Shown here: piece by piece, positions 11,951 through 23,911 of the stretch | Position numbering within the stretch: position 1 is the first letter of the stretch | Layout: each line of letters starts with the position of its first letter | Assembly: GCF_905475465.1 (NCBI RefSeq) | Contig: NC_062242.1 | Span: 337,501-401,500 of the forward strand | Direction: 5' to 3' | DNA from: Pieris napi | Lineage: Eukaryota; Arthropoda; Insecta; Lepidoptera; Pieridae | DNA length: 64,000 bases | Translations under genes and position numbers: made by a program | The notes under the pieces: generated by a model | What the model saw: only the letters and a program-made list of their open reading frames with translations | The model's database searches: none | What the model was told of the DNA's origin: nothing

Positions 11951-14125
11951 TTTTTAATGAACTTATTATATAATTGAAGGAAAATTCTACGAAAGACTAG
12001 GCGGTATGGTCGAAAATAAAAAAAAAATTGTAAATGTGGTGAGGTTGAAGACACTGTTGCCTTTCTCAATCCAAAGCAAAAGTCTACATAAAATCTGATT
12101 CCAAATGGCTTGGCGATAAATAGAAAATACTTTGTGAGTTTTTCATTTAATCGCCTTTCTTTTGCACCGCTTGCGTCTTCAACTGTTCACAGTAATGGTT
12201 AAGAATATCGCTTCTTTATACAAAATGGTTTTGAAAGCTGTTTACGAATCGTCGCAAATATAAATCGAGACATTTTGATTGCGCACTTTACTTGTTACAT
12301 GGCTATGATTATTTTGCATGGTTACGCGCAAACGTCACGTCTAAGTTATATGTGTTATTAATTATTGTTATCAAAGAGTTGATGATTATATCTTAAAATA
12401 TAATCATTAACTCTCATAAATTCCTAAACTTATGATATGTATATTATATATCATAAGTTTTTATAAGTATATAAGTTATACTGGCTCCTTTTCACAATGG
12501 GCCATGATATGGATGTATGCATTATGAGGTTTATTTATTCAAAATTCAGTTCCACCTCGCCTGTTCATAATTTTGTCGTGCTACTTAATTCATAAAGATT
12601 TAATAATTCATTGTACTAAATAAAGCACCGATGTGTCTCTTTTTATCGATCTGTAAAAACATCTTGACAGAGAGAGACAAAGAAACATAGATAAAACAAC
12701 ACTGTCAAGACAATAGTATTGAACAATTATCTAAATATTATTAATGTACATTGATAATATTAGTAATAGAATATTGTAATATTAAATGTAATGCCATTAA
12801 ATCATTTATGCTTCATTTAAATCTTAGAAATTCCATCTCATTTACGCTTCAATGGATAAGGTGCAACTCCACAATGATATTGCGAGGGCTAATATAATTT
12901 TATTTCCTCTTCTATTCAAATTATTGCAGACTATGCCGGTGAATTTAGATGCCAATTTCTTCTGATTGACTGATTTCTTTGATTGATAGGTATAGAAATT
13001 GTTTGAAAATTTTAAGTAAAAAATAAAAAATTATATAAAGACATCATTAAACACCATTCAACAGTGATCAGCCATGTGTGCCTGACACATAACGGTGTTA
13101 GTTTCCTCTCGATGGAGGTAATAACTTTACCTTATGATGAAATGTTAACCGCGCACATTGAATGAATTGAAAATGCTTAATACTTCAAATATTTATTCTC
13201 CTTTGTATATGAGACACAAATAAAAAGTGTTGTTATTCCATAATCATGAGTGCATTATCACGTTGGAAATATTTTTAGTTATTTGCAATTGATGGCGAAG
13301 TTAAAAAGCAAGTCATTTTCAAATTCAATAACTTTACAGAGTTCAAAAGAACTGGATAAAATACAATTTAAAACAATAGTACCCATCGCTTGACAAAGAA
13401 AATATCGATGGTAGAGAACAAAGAGACGAGTAAATAATGACGTTGCACAAAGAAATACAATTTGTGGGGGACTTATTTTCAGTTCACGCGTAATTATTTT
13501 TAATATTTATAGTAATTATTGCACTAATATTAAAATTTTATGAGATTAGGTTACCCATACCTGAAATCTACGCTTTGATTCAAAATTAAAGTTATATGTA
13601 ATAACAGTTATATAAAACCTAGGTGTGGTGAGTTTATTCATCAATTATTTATTATAAATATTAAAATTATTTACCGTTATTCATTTTTATCTTACATATT
13701 TAAATATGCAGTATAATGTTGTTTGTTTTCAGCTCTTTATTTGGTTATGATATTTTCATTTCATTAATTTTGAACTGAATATTGACAGTTATAAGCACTA
13801 AAAATATTTCATAAATAAGTAAAAATACTTTATTCAAGTCATAATAATAATAGGCTAAGTGCTGCCGAAGTTTGTACTAAGTTTGCAAGCGTTCTTGTAT
13901 TTTTCATTTCAAACTTAACTTTTATACTTTGCACTTTAAGTTTGTAGGACTATCATGGTTATGAAAAAACACTTTAAGTATTTCTCTAAGTCTTTGTTTA
14001 ATACAACATTAATTAAAACATATTATAAGAAGGTGATATACACATATCACAACTTAGGAACTAAGGGTTTTAAATCTGTTATAGAAACTTAATGAAAATT
14101 ACTAATTAGTGATAGGATAGATCAT
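11951..14125. other. Non-coding spacer
   Basis: A+T-rich DNA. A fragment at 13063-13110 (GTGATCAGCC...GTGCCTGACACA) vaguely resembles the SINE middle in reverse. Nothing else recognised. Confidence 0.4.
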
Positions 14126-14300
14126 CTTCTTATAGTGCCATCTCCTTGCGAAGGTTGGCGATCATCATGGCTAGGTTGATTTTGGATGCCGCGCTTGTCT
14201 TAAGTTTTTCAACCAGCACGTGCGTCTGCGGCCAGTTCTCCTCCTACCTGCCACTTTGCCTTGTATGATTAGTTGAAGGAGCTCATATATTTTTATTTAA
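14126..14300 (-). mobile_element. C-terminal tail of a LINE endonuclease/reverse transcriptase
   Basis: Minus-strand translation gives ELLQLIIQGKVAGRRRTGRR then TCWLKNLRQ, close to the GRRR-SWLKNLR tail seen after the reverse transcriptase in lepidopteran LINEs. The frame is short and then broken; only the final part survives. Confidence 0.5.
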
Positions 14301-14486
14301 TAGGATATATGGATTGGCTAAATTTTGATATAATGGACTGTTTCCAATAATGAGTGTAGGCAAAGGGGAGCGTGTAGAATATTTCAATATAAAATCATAC
14401 ACACTAAAACAAAGAGACTAAAACAGAAGTGGCAACAGACTTTAAAAACAACTATTAGTCCAGTCAGTCAAGACAATTAATTCATT

Positions 14487-15057
14487 ATAATTCCAAAAGT
14501 TTTCAAATTTTGATGTAAGGTCGGGAGTGGTATTAAAACAAACTATAAAATTTTGCAACCTGCTCTGCGGTCCGGAACATTGTTAAAAATGCAATAAATG
14601 ATAATTTGCTCAGTTCTTGAGACCAAAATTCCAAAAGTTCTGCAAAGTTGGAGTGGTGTTAAATATATTTTTTTACATCACGTGTCAAATTTGCAACCAA
14701 TTTAAGTGTACGGAACATTTTTTGTTATTAAAAATTAATGTTTTTCTTTATTAAACTGAAGGAAAACGTTCCAAAAGTTCTGCAAATTTGACAGATATAT
14801 CGAAAATAAAATAAATAACAAAAAATGTTCCGTACACTTAGGTTGGTTGCAAATTTTATACGTGATATCAAATATTATATCGAAAACTTCCCCAAGTTTG
14901 CAGAACTTTTGGAATTTTTTTCACGACCATACAGCGAAAATTAATTTAATTGCAATTTTAACAATGTTCCGGACTGCGGACAAGGTTGCAAAATGAGATT
15001 TATTGTCGTCCCAATGTACCATTCACTTGACCGAAGTTTGAAAACTTTTGGAATTAT
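14487..15057. mobile_element. Foldback element, about 570 bp, nearly all inverted repeat
   Basis: TAATTCCAAAAGTTTTCAAA at the left end pairs with TTTGAAAACTTTTGGAATTA at the right. Inside, three further blocks pair in nested order: GGTCCGGAACATTGTTAAAA with TTTTAACAATGTTCCGGACT, CCAAAAGTTCTGCAAA with TTTGCAGAACTTTTGG, and AAGTGTACGGAACATTTTTT with AAAAAATGTTCCGTACACTT. The centre is near 14790. The motif TTCCAAAAGTT(C/T)TGCAAA also repeats within the arms. No coding capacity. Confidence 0.65.
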
Positions 15058-15094
15058 TATCAAATTTTCGATTTCGAATGTCTATAATGACTGG

Positions 15095-15275
15095 TCTATA
15101 TATGGAAAGGACCAAGGGGAAGAAGGAAAAGGCGCGCTAAGAAAAGGTGGATAGAGGATATAGAAACGATATCAGAAGGCGAATCGAGAAAGAAAGCCAT
15201 GAATGGACCCTTAGCCTAGGCTCGCCCGACCGGAGTGGTTCCGATCAATAGTACAGAAGAAAGGATATCGAGAAA
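15095..15275 (+). mobile_element. Possible RTE-like LINE tail
   Basis: GRRKRRAKKRWIEDIETISE in one frame resembles the G-RPxxRW-DDI tail found after RTE-type reverse transcriptases. Only about 45 codons can be read and the match is loose. Confidence 0.3.
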
Positions 15276-16089
15276 CAAGAAAAAAAAGTATATAACAAAT
15301 CTAATCAGTATTTTCAAAATTTGGAAACATTAGAAATAAACTGGCTTTATTATTATTACTCGCTAGAACTAAAAGTAATTATCCATGGCACAAGAGGGTA
15401 TCTTATCTTTACAGTGGACATTAGTGAACGAATGTATTCACGGGTCATTTATCGTGTTGTAATGCTACTATATGGGCCCAAGTGCAGAACGAACACTAAT
15501 GTGGTGTCTTCATTCGGTACTTATTTTGAAGGATACATTTTACTTTGAATATATAAGAATGATAAGTCGATTAACAAAAGGTAAAACAAAATTTAGCTTT
15601 GAACTACGAAGCTAAAACTAAAAAGTGGAGACGACAAAGAACACAAGCGGCAAGTAGTTGTTGGAGCTCATGAACATGTTTACCAGGAAAAAATCCTTGG
15701 CAAGGCCGGTATTTTTTTAAATTATTTATTGAGAAAGATTAACAGCTTATAACTAACGTACGTACTAACTATAAAGTTCTTTTTACGCCATAAAAGAAAT
15801 GTTTAGATACAATTAAGTGCTTAATAATTAAAGAGATTGGTAACTATAAAATCATTTTAATCCAACTTTCTATATCTACGAGTATCAAAGAAAGCAATAA
15901 ACCAACTAAAATTAGTTGAGGAACACTTAGGATAGTATAACTTATACACTTATAAAAACTTATGATATATATATTATGTTAGTATATCGCTTCACTAACG
16001 ATAATTAACATAATTCAATTCAAATTCAATTCAATTCATCTAGGTACAATTAGTACACTTATGCATGTCAATTTACGTCATCTCACTAT

Positions 16090-16530
16090 CTTATAGCGGC
16101 ATTAGTGCCCATACATTGTTATCATCTATGTATTCTTTAACTGTGTAATATCCTTTTTTTATTAGGGTTTCCTTGATGTAAAGTTTAAACTGTAGTGGAA
16201 GTTTGGTAACATGATCTGGAATTTTGTTATATATCTGTATACTCCATAAATAAGCAGTTTTATGAAGTCTGAAAGCTGGAAAAGCAAGTCTATTCCTACT
16301 TCTTGTGTTTAAATTGTGACAGTCAGTCAGTTATGTTTGTATAAACGTACATAATATTTTCATACACATATTGGGAGGCAACTGTAAAAATACTGATCTC
16401 TTTAAATAATTGTCTTAGCGAGTCACGCGGTTTTAATTTGTATATAGCGTGTATTGCTCTTTTTTGTAATACAAAAATATCTTAAATATCGGCCGCTGAG
16501 CCCCACAACAACATACCTTGTGTCATAACA
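16090..16530 (-). mobile_element. LINE reverse-transcriptase C-terminus, decayed
   Basis: Minus-strand reading yields NLNTRSRNRLAFPAFRLHK, then TAYLWSIQIYNKIPDHVTKL and GYYTVKEYIDD. This is the same domain layout as the LINE tail at 160-605 (NTRNR ... YNKLP ... FY). Frame interruptions around 16325-16345 break it. It is a different subfamily from the first. Confidence 0.6.
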
Positions 16531-16539
16531 CTATGGAAG

Positions 16540-18237
16540 TAACTGAAATATACAAGCCTCGCCTATAATAAGATATAATCAACAACTCTTTGATTATAAT
16601 AATTCGTTAAAAAAGCTACTTGGTAAGGACTCCCGCTGGACCTAATGGAATTCCAAACAGGATGAAAATTTATGCTTCGGACTTCACAAATTTTCGCGTG
16701 AAACAATACCTTATTTTAGCAAGATTTACATTCAAAAAACCTTAATTAGAGTACGTAAAAAGCAATCCGCTGTACCTACTACTACTTTTATTAATTTACC
16801 AATAGAAGGCAACGTTATTTGTGCGTGTTACAGTTATACTATATATGTATTAAATATGTCAGAGCAATGGCGCTGATGACGGCTGCTATTATCATTATAA
16901 TGTCACAGAGCTTATAAATTAACAAACTTCAAAATCTATCAGTTAATAACTGTTAATATCTTATCTTATCTGTGGTATATTTGATTTGACAATTTTGCTA
17001 GATCTAAGAATTAACGCATATTTGATGGCCTATAGTAATAGTTATTTGATAGTAATTTTTATTTAAAGTAATTTATTATGTCAAAGGAATGGCGTCACTT
17101 TCAATTGCCACTGTCATTATAATTGAATAACATCAAAGTTAAATTAATTTAAATCGACTAAAACAGTTGCTTATTTGATTGTTGATAATTGTTGCTAGTT
17201 CTATAAATAACGGTTTTGTCATGGTCGATAATAATAGTGATTCCATAGTCATCATTATTATTAAAAGTAATTTATCATAACTTGACACTCATTAATACAA
17301 CTGCTGTAGAACCTCCTGCACCATTATTTAGGTGCTGCCCTCGTTCCTGTGACTGTCTTTAAAGTATTCCCCCACTCGCTCCGACTCAAGTATTAACCCG
17401 AAAAATTATGACTTTTTCGTGGTAGTCAGAGAAAAATGGTTTGAACTACAACGTTTTTGAAGAATGTTGCCTATATTGTCACCGAGTTTTAAAGTAAAGA
17501 ATTTTAGCTTAATATTATATTTTATTTATTATACTTAATATCATATAAAAACATCCACCGCGTCTATCATCTGACTGTTCGCCATAAACTCGCATATGGG
17601 TTGTTAGAGTTATATAGATATAGAGATTTAGTTATATGTAGAATGTTTAACGGTTCGCTATTACAAATTATTTTTAAAAAAGCCGCCCAAAAGAAAAATT
17701 TTTGTACACCAGTTCGATCTTATAGGGTCACAAAAAATAGTAGGTAGGTCATAAAAAATATCACGACAGCCTATTTTTCTTTTGGAAATTGGTGTAACTC
17801 ATGTAGAATCGTTCTCGTTACAGTTTATTGAGGAGAAATCTATAAAGAAACATTTGAACGTGTACACGTTCACTAAATCAGATTTCTGAATACAATTTCT
17901 CTGATTCTTTACAATATTTATTAGTTTGACTATTTTTTGCCCAAGTTAATGTAGAATATAGACAAAGACATTAGGTTTTCATCTGGTCTTTGTGTAAAGC
18001 AAAGAACGCTACAATAAAACAACATCAATGCTTAAGAGGCCAACGGGCAAATACATTTCAAACCAACTCTCTTCCTGGAAATGTTCAGAAAAATAGCAGA
18101 CTGTTTTCTTTATCACAGTTAGTACTAGACGACAGTAAGCGTTTATTAACAAAGTCAAAATCATTTATTCATTCAGTTAACACAATGTACACTTATGAAC
18201 GTCGATAAAGAATACATATTTAATGCTAAATGCTTCT
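16540..18237. other. Non-coding spacer
   Basis: Contains the small inverted repeat at 17685 and a 72-codon frame at 17990-18208 without family resemblance or codon signature. No gene supported. Confidence 0.4.
17685..17797. repeat. Short inverted-repeat element
   Basis: GCCCAAAAGAAAAATTTTTG at the left and CCTATTTTTCTTTTGG at the right pair over about 13 bases, enclosing about 80 nt. Possible MITE remnant. Confidence 0.35.
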
Positions 18238-18335
18238 AATTTTACATTAACTACCAGTTCTCAAATCAAGGGCGTCGAGAAGAACTGGCAATAAACTCTC
18301 CGCCACTCTTTTTAATCGCCAAGTTTTTTGTTTTA
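18238..18335 (-). repeat. LINE 3' UTR fragment (same family as 30-135)
   Basis: CTACCAGTTCTCAAATCAAG, AGAAGAACTGGCAATAAAC and CCACTCTTTTTAATCGCCAA match the 3' UTR of the LINE at the left edge of the window; no coding part is attached. Confidence 0.6.
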
Positions 18336-18799
18336 CACAATGTATGTAAGAAGCTGCAACCATTACACCATGTTCCAATTTACAATTATTACAATCGTGC
18401 TATTGTTTCCATGTATGTATGTAAATCATGTAAGTGAAGTAGTAAGTTTAATCTCTAATTATGAATTGCACAATTTTTAAAGATTAAGTTATTTTTGCTA
18501 TTACGAAAAACTTTATTTTTAATTTGGCAGTTTTGCCTTTAGGTTCTGTCGTTCTGAATAGAGCAGACTATACAGTTGTGGTTGTCGAATCTTTAACAGT
18601 AATAAAAATGTTATCCTTGAAGTACTGAGGGGCCATACTTATTAATGGCCCTTCGGGGTGTCCCACGGAACATTAACTTTGGAGATATAAAGACGTTCTT
18701 TTTCATTACACAGCTTATATTACGTAGATTTGCCTTAAGGAAAATAATTGTAAAATAGATGACCCATAAAAATACATTGGGGTTGGGTCGGGCAAGAAT

Positions 18800-19470
18800 T
18801 GTAATTTACAAATATTTTTGGTATTACTAATAGGTTCAATAAGACGTAATATTAGTAACCGGAAAACGACAAGGCAGACGCTTTCGCGAGGGATCCATCG
18901 GGGAATCGTACTTGCGACGACTTACAAAGCTCAAGAAGTTATACACCTGGAACGACCGCTATGTGGGGGGCGAAACAGCCTCAGTCACAAATATATTTTT
19001 GAAAGATGCAAACGCGGCATACAAACAAGTCAAGACAAGGCGCTTCGCATATCACATGGCGCAGATATTGACTGGGCACGGGGCTTTTGGACACTATTTA
19101 CACAGACTCAAACTCTAGACAAGCCCGCGTGCGACTCTGACGAAAGAACCGACCAAACGGTGATTCTTTAAACTGTGTTCTTTTTTACTGGTTGACTGTC
19201 TGACTTTTGAAAAAGCCAGGTGCGATATGGACCACGAGACTAGCATGAGGGTATTCCAGGATGGGCTATCCGACATGTTGCTCGAGCACAGATAGCAGCT
19301 GGTAAAGTTCTGCTATAGAATTGTCAAATATCTCAGTAAGATGAATAGCACAAGTGACAAGAGGTATAATATAATAGGCAAGAGGCGGCCGGTCCCGCCG
19401 GCAGCGGGCTCCATCAAACCAATATCATGAGGATATTTCCGGAATAGTTGTCGCCCAAGCCCAGGGGGAG
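18800..19470 (+). mobile_element. R1/Jockey-like LINE tail (post-RT zinc-finger region), frameshifted
   Basis: The frame from 18912 reads MAQILTGHGAFGHYLHRLKL, the classic TGHG-FG-YLHR motif after the RT/RNase H of R1-type LINEs, and hits TAG. The neighbouring frame continues with DKPACDSDERTDQTVIL, the expected C-x-C zinc-finger start, so one frameshift separates them. A further stretch (LTFEKARCDMDHE...) follows to about 19310, then a G+C-rich 3' region. Only the last part of ORF2 is present. Confidence 0.65.
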
Positions 19471-19600
19471 ACGCCCAGCCCACCAGACCTTAGTTTAAGT
19501 AAGTTCCCTTTTTAGGAAAGGGGAGATTTGACACTCCCCTGCAGTTTCTCAACCACAGACCTGGTCGCGTGCCTGATAGGCTACTAAGTAGGGGTCCTAT

Positions 19601-19999
19601 GTATAAAAAAACGTGTGTCTACACGTGTTAGAAGTTATACTTCTTTGGCGTAATAATTTTCTTCGAGCACTTTAGAGGGACGTTTCTATCTTCAAAATGC
19701 ATTTTTGTACTAATCATGATATTTTACTATAAACACTATGTTTTTTAATACTTTGGAACGGGTTTTCTCGTATAGAAATCATAATTTTGGTTTAAATAAA
19801 CACGACTCTGAAAACACTACGCCATGACAGACAATGCAACTTGTCGATCAAACAGAGCAAGAGCCAACTAGCGGCCCAGACTGTTTTACTGACGTTTGTC
19901 AGATATTCAGGGTGTCAGTTTTTTATGACGGTGTGCGCGCGCGTCATAAAAATTTACTCTCATCATTTTTCCCTAAAGCGCCTAAAGAAGTATAACTTC
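19601..19999 (-). mobile_element. Palindrome-ended inverted-repeat element, copy A
   Basis: Bounded by GAAGTTATACTTCTTTGGCG (19631) and its near inverse GCGCCTAAAGAAGTATAACTTC region (ending 19999). Each end contains a 13-nt self-complementary core (GAAGTTATACTTC). Outside the left end lies ACGTGTGTCTACACGTGTTA. The body matches the element at 42958-43385 in inverse orientation (e.g. GAGCACTTTAGAGGGACGTT). No transposase found; class unknown. Confidence 0.6.
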
Positions 20000-20593
20000 A
20001 AAAAATATTACTAAAGACGTCTCAGACCAGTATTGCTCTAATTATATAAAACTTCAGAATAAACAATCTACCTTAAACGCCAAATAGGCTAGTCGCTGTC
20101 TAGTTTAAATCCCGAAGCACCTGATAATTCCGACAAGTAAGGAGGTCACAGTGTCCTTAATCGACAGGTACCGCGTAAATAGAGGCACTTAGCCGCCGTA
20201 TTGGCAATTAGGTACGAGCGACTTGGCTAATGAAGATCGAACGTAACACAACTTAAGTCTTGATAAATATTTGATGCGACATATCACTGTGATATGTGTT
20301 ATTGACAACGCATCTTCACGCAACTATTGGCTACAAGTTATCAACGAACAATGCAAAACAATTATTGTTCCGTTTTCAATCACATCCAGTACCAGAAACA
20401 TTTTGTGCCTTAACTGATAAACGAGAGACATGGTTGCAGAAACTTTAATGTATTTTTTATCTTTTTCAGTTTAGAATACTATGTACATATGAATATTTTC
20501 AACACAAACTTTGTAACTAGTTAGATTAAAACTCGTTTCATTTAGATTATGTTCGATAGTTAAATTTAAAACTTTAACACGGCTTAAGCATTT
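20000..20593. other. Non-coding spacer
   Basis: No frame, repeat or RNA signature recognised between the inverted-repeat element A and the RTE tail. Confidence 0.4.
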
Positions 20594-20845
20594 CAGAAAG
20601 TGACGGAATGGCTTCCTCCTTATGACAAAATAAAACGAGGAAGACAAATAAAAATACGGGAGGATGATGTACGAAGAGCAGCTGGCCCTATGTAGCTACG
20701 TAAAGCTAGAAACAGAGAAGAGTGGAAGCTCTTAGAGGAGGCCTATGTCCAGGGACATGCTGTATAACAGAAATCAATCATTTTTATGTACTAGTATAAG
20801 TAATTACAGCAATAAAGGCTTTTATTATTTTTATTTAGCATTTCC
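20594..20845 (+). mobile_element. RTE-like LINE tail and 3' end
   Basis: One frame gives KVTEWLPPYDKIKRGRQIKI, then DDVRRAAGPM, a stop, RNREEWKLLEEAYVQGHAV. It matches the tail on the minus strand at 41376-41597 (WLPRYDKRKRGRQIKRWEDD). It ends in AATAAAGGCTTTTATTATT, also shared with that copy. A SINE follows directly. Confidence 0.65.
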
Positions 20846-21056
20846 GAGCAGTCTTGGCCTAGTGGCTTCAGTGAGCGACTCTCATCCCTGAGTTCGAAGG
20901 TTCTATCTCCGGCTTGTGGACCAATGGACTTTCTTTCTATGTGCGCAATGAAAATTTGCTCGAATGGTGATGGAAAACATTGTGAGGAAACCAGCTTGCC
21001 ATAGACCCAAAAAGTCGACAGTCCGACAGAAACAGGAGGCTGATCACCTACTTGGA
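20846..21056 (+). mobile_element. tRNA-derived SINE, copy c (3' truncated)
   Basis: GAGCAGTCTTGGCCTAGTGG, box B-like GAAGGTTCTATCTCC and the shared body to GGCTGATCACCTACTTGG. The last 100 nt of the consensus are missing. It abuts the LINE tail on its left. Confidence 0.75.
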
Positions 21057-21079
21057 TAAATTTTATTTTATTGTTTATC

Positions 21080-21640
21080 CTAAACACAACAATCAAATAT
21101 ACAGTATTTACAATTTTCGTAACCTACATAGTAATAATAAAAATAACCAGCTCTGAGGTCACCGGTACTATCTATCAGGCGCTTACTTAAATCTTTAATT
21201 AGTGCCTGTGCACTTGAACCCCACGGCCCAAGAGTTTCTACTCCAAAGGGAATAAAATCGAAGTTGGAGGAAAGACTCCTAAACTTGAGCCGTTTATTAT
21301 ATTCCGCCTGCTCTGCGGCCGCCCTAGGTTTTTTGCTTGTCACACAAGTAGCATCCCATACCAAAGCCCGTTCCATCTTCCAAGGGATCAACGACATTCC
21401 ACCCGGCCGGTAGCCATCGTCTCTAGTGATGCCTGTTGGCTCTGAAATGACTGGAACATTGACGTAAGCAAGAGAGCGGCGTATGGTGTCTTTGAGCACG
21501 TGGCGAGAAAAACGTCCTGCACTCTTTTGGCAGTGGAGGAAATGGTGTCCAAGGCTACTTACTTCAAGGCCACAGGGACACTTATGGGGAGTACATATCC
21601 ACCCTCTTGGACCCTGGTGTTTGGCGATAGTATACGAATC
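21080..21640 (-). pseudogene. Retrotransposon C-terminus: CCHC zinc finger plus restriction-like endonuclease, likely inactive
   Basis: On the minus strand the frame runs from about 21600 to 21080. First comes a zinc-finger-like CPCGLEVSSLGHHFLHC, then KDTIRRSLAYVNVPVISEP and GYRPGGMSLIPW...ALVWDATCV, then FIPFGVETLGPWG. The order (Cys/His finger, R-P-D, about 15 residues, D) is that of the restriction-like endonuclease of non-LTR retrotransposons. Here the D of R-P-D is G (RPGG), so the nuclease is probably dead. Two more pieces of the family lie at 52620-52830 and 54995-55335, same strand. No reverse transcriptase is attached. Confidence 0.6.
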
Positions 21641-23659
21641 ATTTTGATATTTCTTATTGCCTTAACTTTAACTAAAGTCATTTCCTTTCCCCTTATTAGA
21701 AAATAACGGCTTCCCTTGAATTCCTTGAGTGGAAAATAAACAACAATACAAAAGCGGATTTGCATTAAGTTGTTTTTTAAAAGGTATCATCTTTGTGAAT
21801 AAATTAAAAAAATAAAATAAAAACTTGTATTTTTTAGGATAATTTAAAATTAATGTTTTATTTATTATAATAAAACAGTTCCGTATTTATTGACTTTTAT
21901 TTAATAATAATAAAATACTACTCTAGCCAATATTGCCGATGGGAACTTCTTAAATACAAATAAAATTATTATACTAAGATTGTACTAAAATCTTAATACA
22001 TTAAAACACTACGTTGCGCTTAATTAATCTACCATACTACATATGAGTGTGGTTCGTATCGAGTTTAATTCCGAACCAGTTCAATAGAATTCGAATAAAA
22101 GCCAAAAAGGTTAGTGTAATTACTAGTTTGACGCGAAAGGATTTTGTTTTTGCAATATTTAGAATAAAAGTATGTATCAATTAACGATTTTAATCAAAAT
22201 ATTTTTTCTATTATGTGCTTGTAGTTGAAGTATCGTACTTACTATAATTGAGGAAAGGGAAAAATATTAATTTATGTATGTAAGTGTTTTGACCAAACCA
22301 AAGTAATTGTCCGGGAACTGACAACAGGATCTACGTGCATTTCAGAGAGGTGGTCGGTATTAACTTTTTGTGTAATAGGATCATATCATCTTAAAGTTCG
22401 CATGTTGAATGCTCTACGATACAACTCGCAATTGGTCCGTTTACCATGAACTACACAGCTCGGAGGCTGGAAAAGGTTGAACAATTGTTAGTATTGAACT
22501 TATATAAATCGAGTCAAAGAAAGCGTACATTGTTCTTCATGCTTAACGCGTTTCAATTGTGAGTCAGTAATGCAAAAGATTTTTGTCACAAAATGCAGGT
22601 CTAAGCCCCAATGCGCTGAAGATTTACATTTCCATTCTCGGCTTCGCAGTGGCTAGTAAAACTCTATATCGAACGAATCTCGGCTCCTCGGGGCGTTAGG
22701 CTATCTTGCTAGGATTTAGTACGAGCATAACGTTTTTATCGCCTCCAAGAATGTCTTTTGTATTTGAAATGAAACTTTTATAAAATCCACACTTTCGGTT
22801 TCAAGTAGGTTTTGAAATTCTGTGATAAATTTGTTAAATACTTTAATAATATTATTATAATAATGCAACGTTACAATTTATCGTATATTTTTAAAGAGAT
22901 GCTTAGTTCTCTAGGTTTGAATTAAGGCGGGCGAAATCGCTTGCCAGTGAATGTAAAATTGCAACAAATTTGTGGAAAAGTTGTACAAAATATCATATGA
23001 CTAAACACGTGACATTATTCAACCGTTTCAATTATTTTATATTAATCTGAAAATTATAATGTTCATCCGGAATCTGTCGAAGTTGTGAAGCCACAGTCAA
23101 TCAGCTCAGAGAACATGAACCTCCGATGAAGAATGAATTATCCAGTCAGGATTAGGATAACTTCATATAACTAAAGTATTCAGTTATATTAAAATAAAGC
23201 CTATTTAGCGAACATAAATGCAAATTAATTTCATTATTTACTTTACGTTTCGAGTGTTTTTTGTTAATATTGTTTTGAATTCGTATTAATATCCGTTTAA
23301 AAACGTTTTATTTGACCTGAACTTTTATAAAAGAAATAAAAATTTTTTTTCAGTATTTATTACAGTGGTTATTCCTATATTATAAAGATAAGGTATAAAC
23401 AGTAAATTACGATATACAAAAATTATAATATACACCATATTATAATTTTTCTGTCCATTTATAAAAGCTTAGGTAGTTAGGAGTTGTAAAACTATTAAAA
23501 TATTATCCGATATTAAAGCGCAGCACCTGTCAGAAACTAATAATCTCGTTTAATATAAAAAGTTCAGCTACGCTTCGCTAGCTTCGAAATTATGTTGGAG
23601 CAAAATTCAATATAGAACTATATTTATACACGACAAGCATTATATCATCTGTAAACTAT
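21641..23659. other. Non-coding spacer
   Basis: The first 100 nt may still belong to the degraded retrotransposon at 21080-21640. A G+C-richer island at 22590-22740 (GGCTCCTCGGGGCGTTAGGC) has no known match. No coding exon found. Confidence 0.4.
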
Positions 23660-23911
23660 TATCTGTATACTTGTTTCATATGCATTTCTCAATCTAATAG
23701 GCAAGTAGGTGATCAGCCTCCTGTGCCTGACACACGCCGTCGACTTTTTGGGTCTAAAGCAAGCCGGAGTCCTCAGGATGTTTTCCTTCACCGTTCGAGC
23801 GAATGGCAAATGCTCTCATAAAATAAAAGTCCATTGGTTCACAGCCGGGGATCGAACCTACGACCTCAGGAATGAGACTCACGCTTAAGCCACTAGGCTA
23901 ACACTGCTCCC
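23660..23911 (-). mobile_element. tRNA-derived SINE, copy d
   Basis: Reverse complement of the family: AATAGGCAAGTAGGTGATCA, CGCCGTCGACTTTTTGGGTC, box B inverse GGGGATCGAACCTACGACCT, and the 5' end AGCCACTAGGCTAACACTGC. Confidence 0.8.

Noticed and set aside
21500..21765. Overlapping 68-codon frames on both strands
   Set aside because: Both are out-of-frame readings of the zinc-finger part of the degraded retrotransposon.
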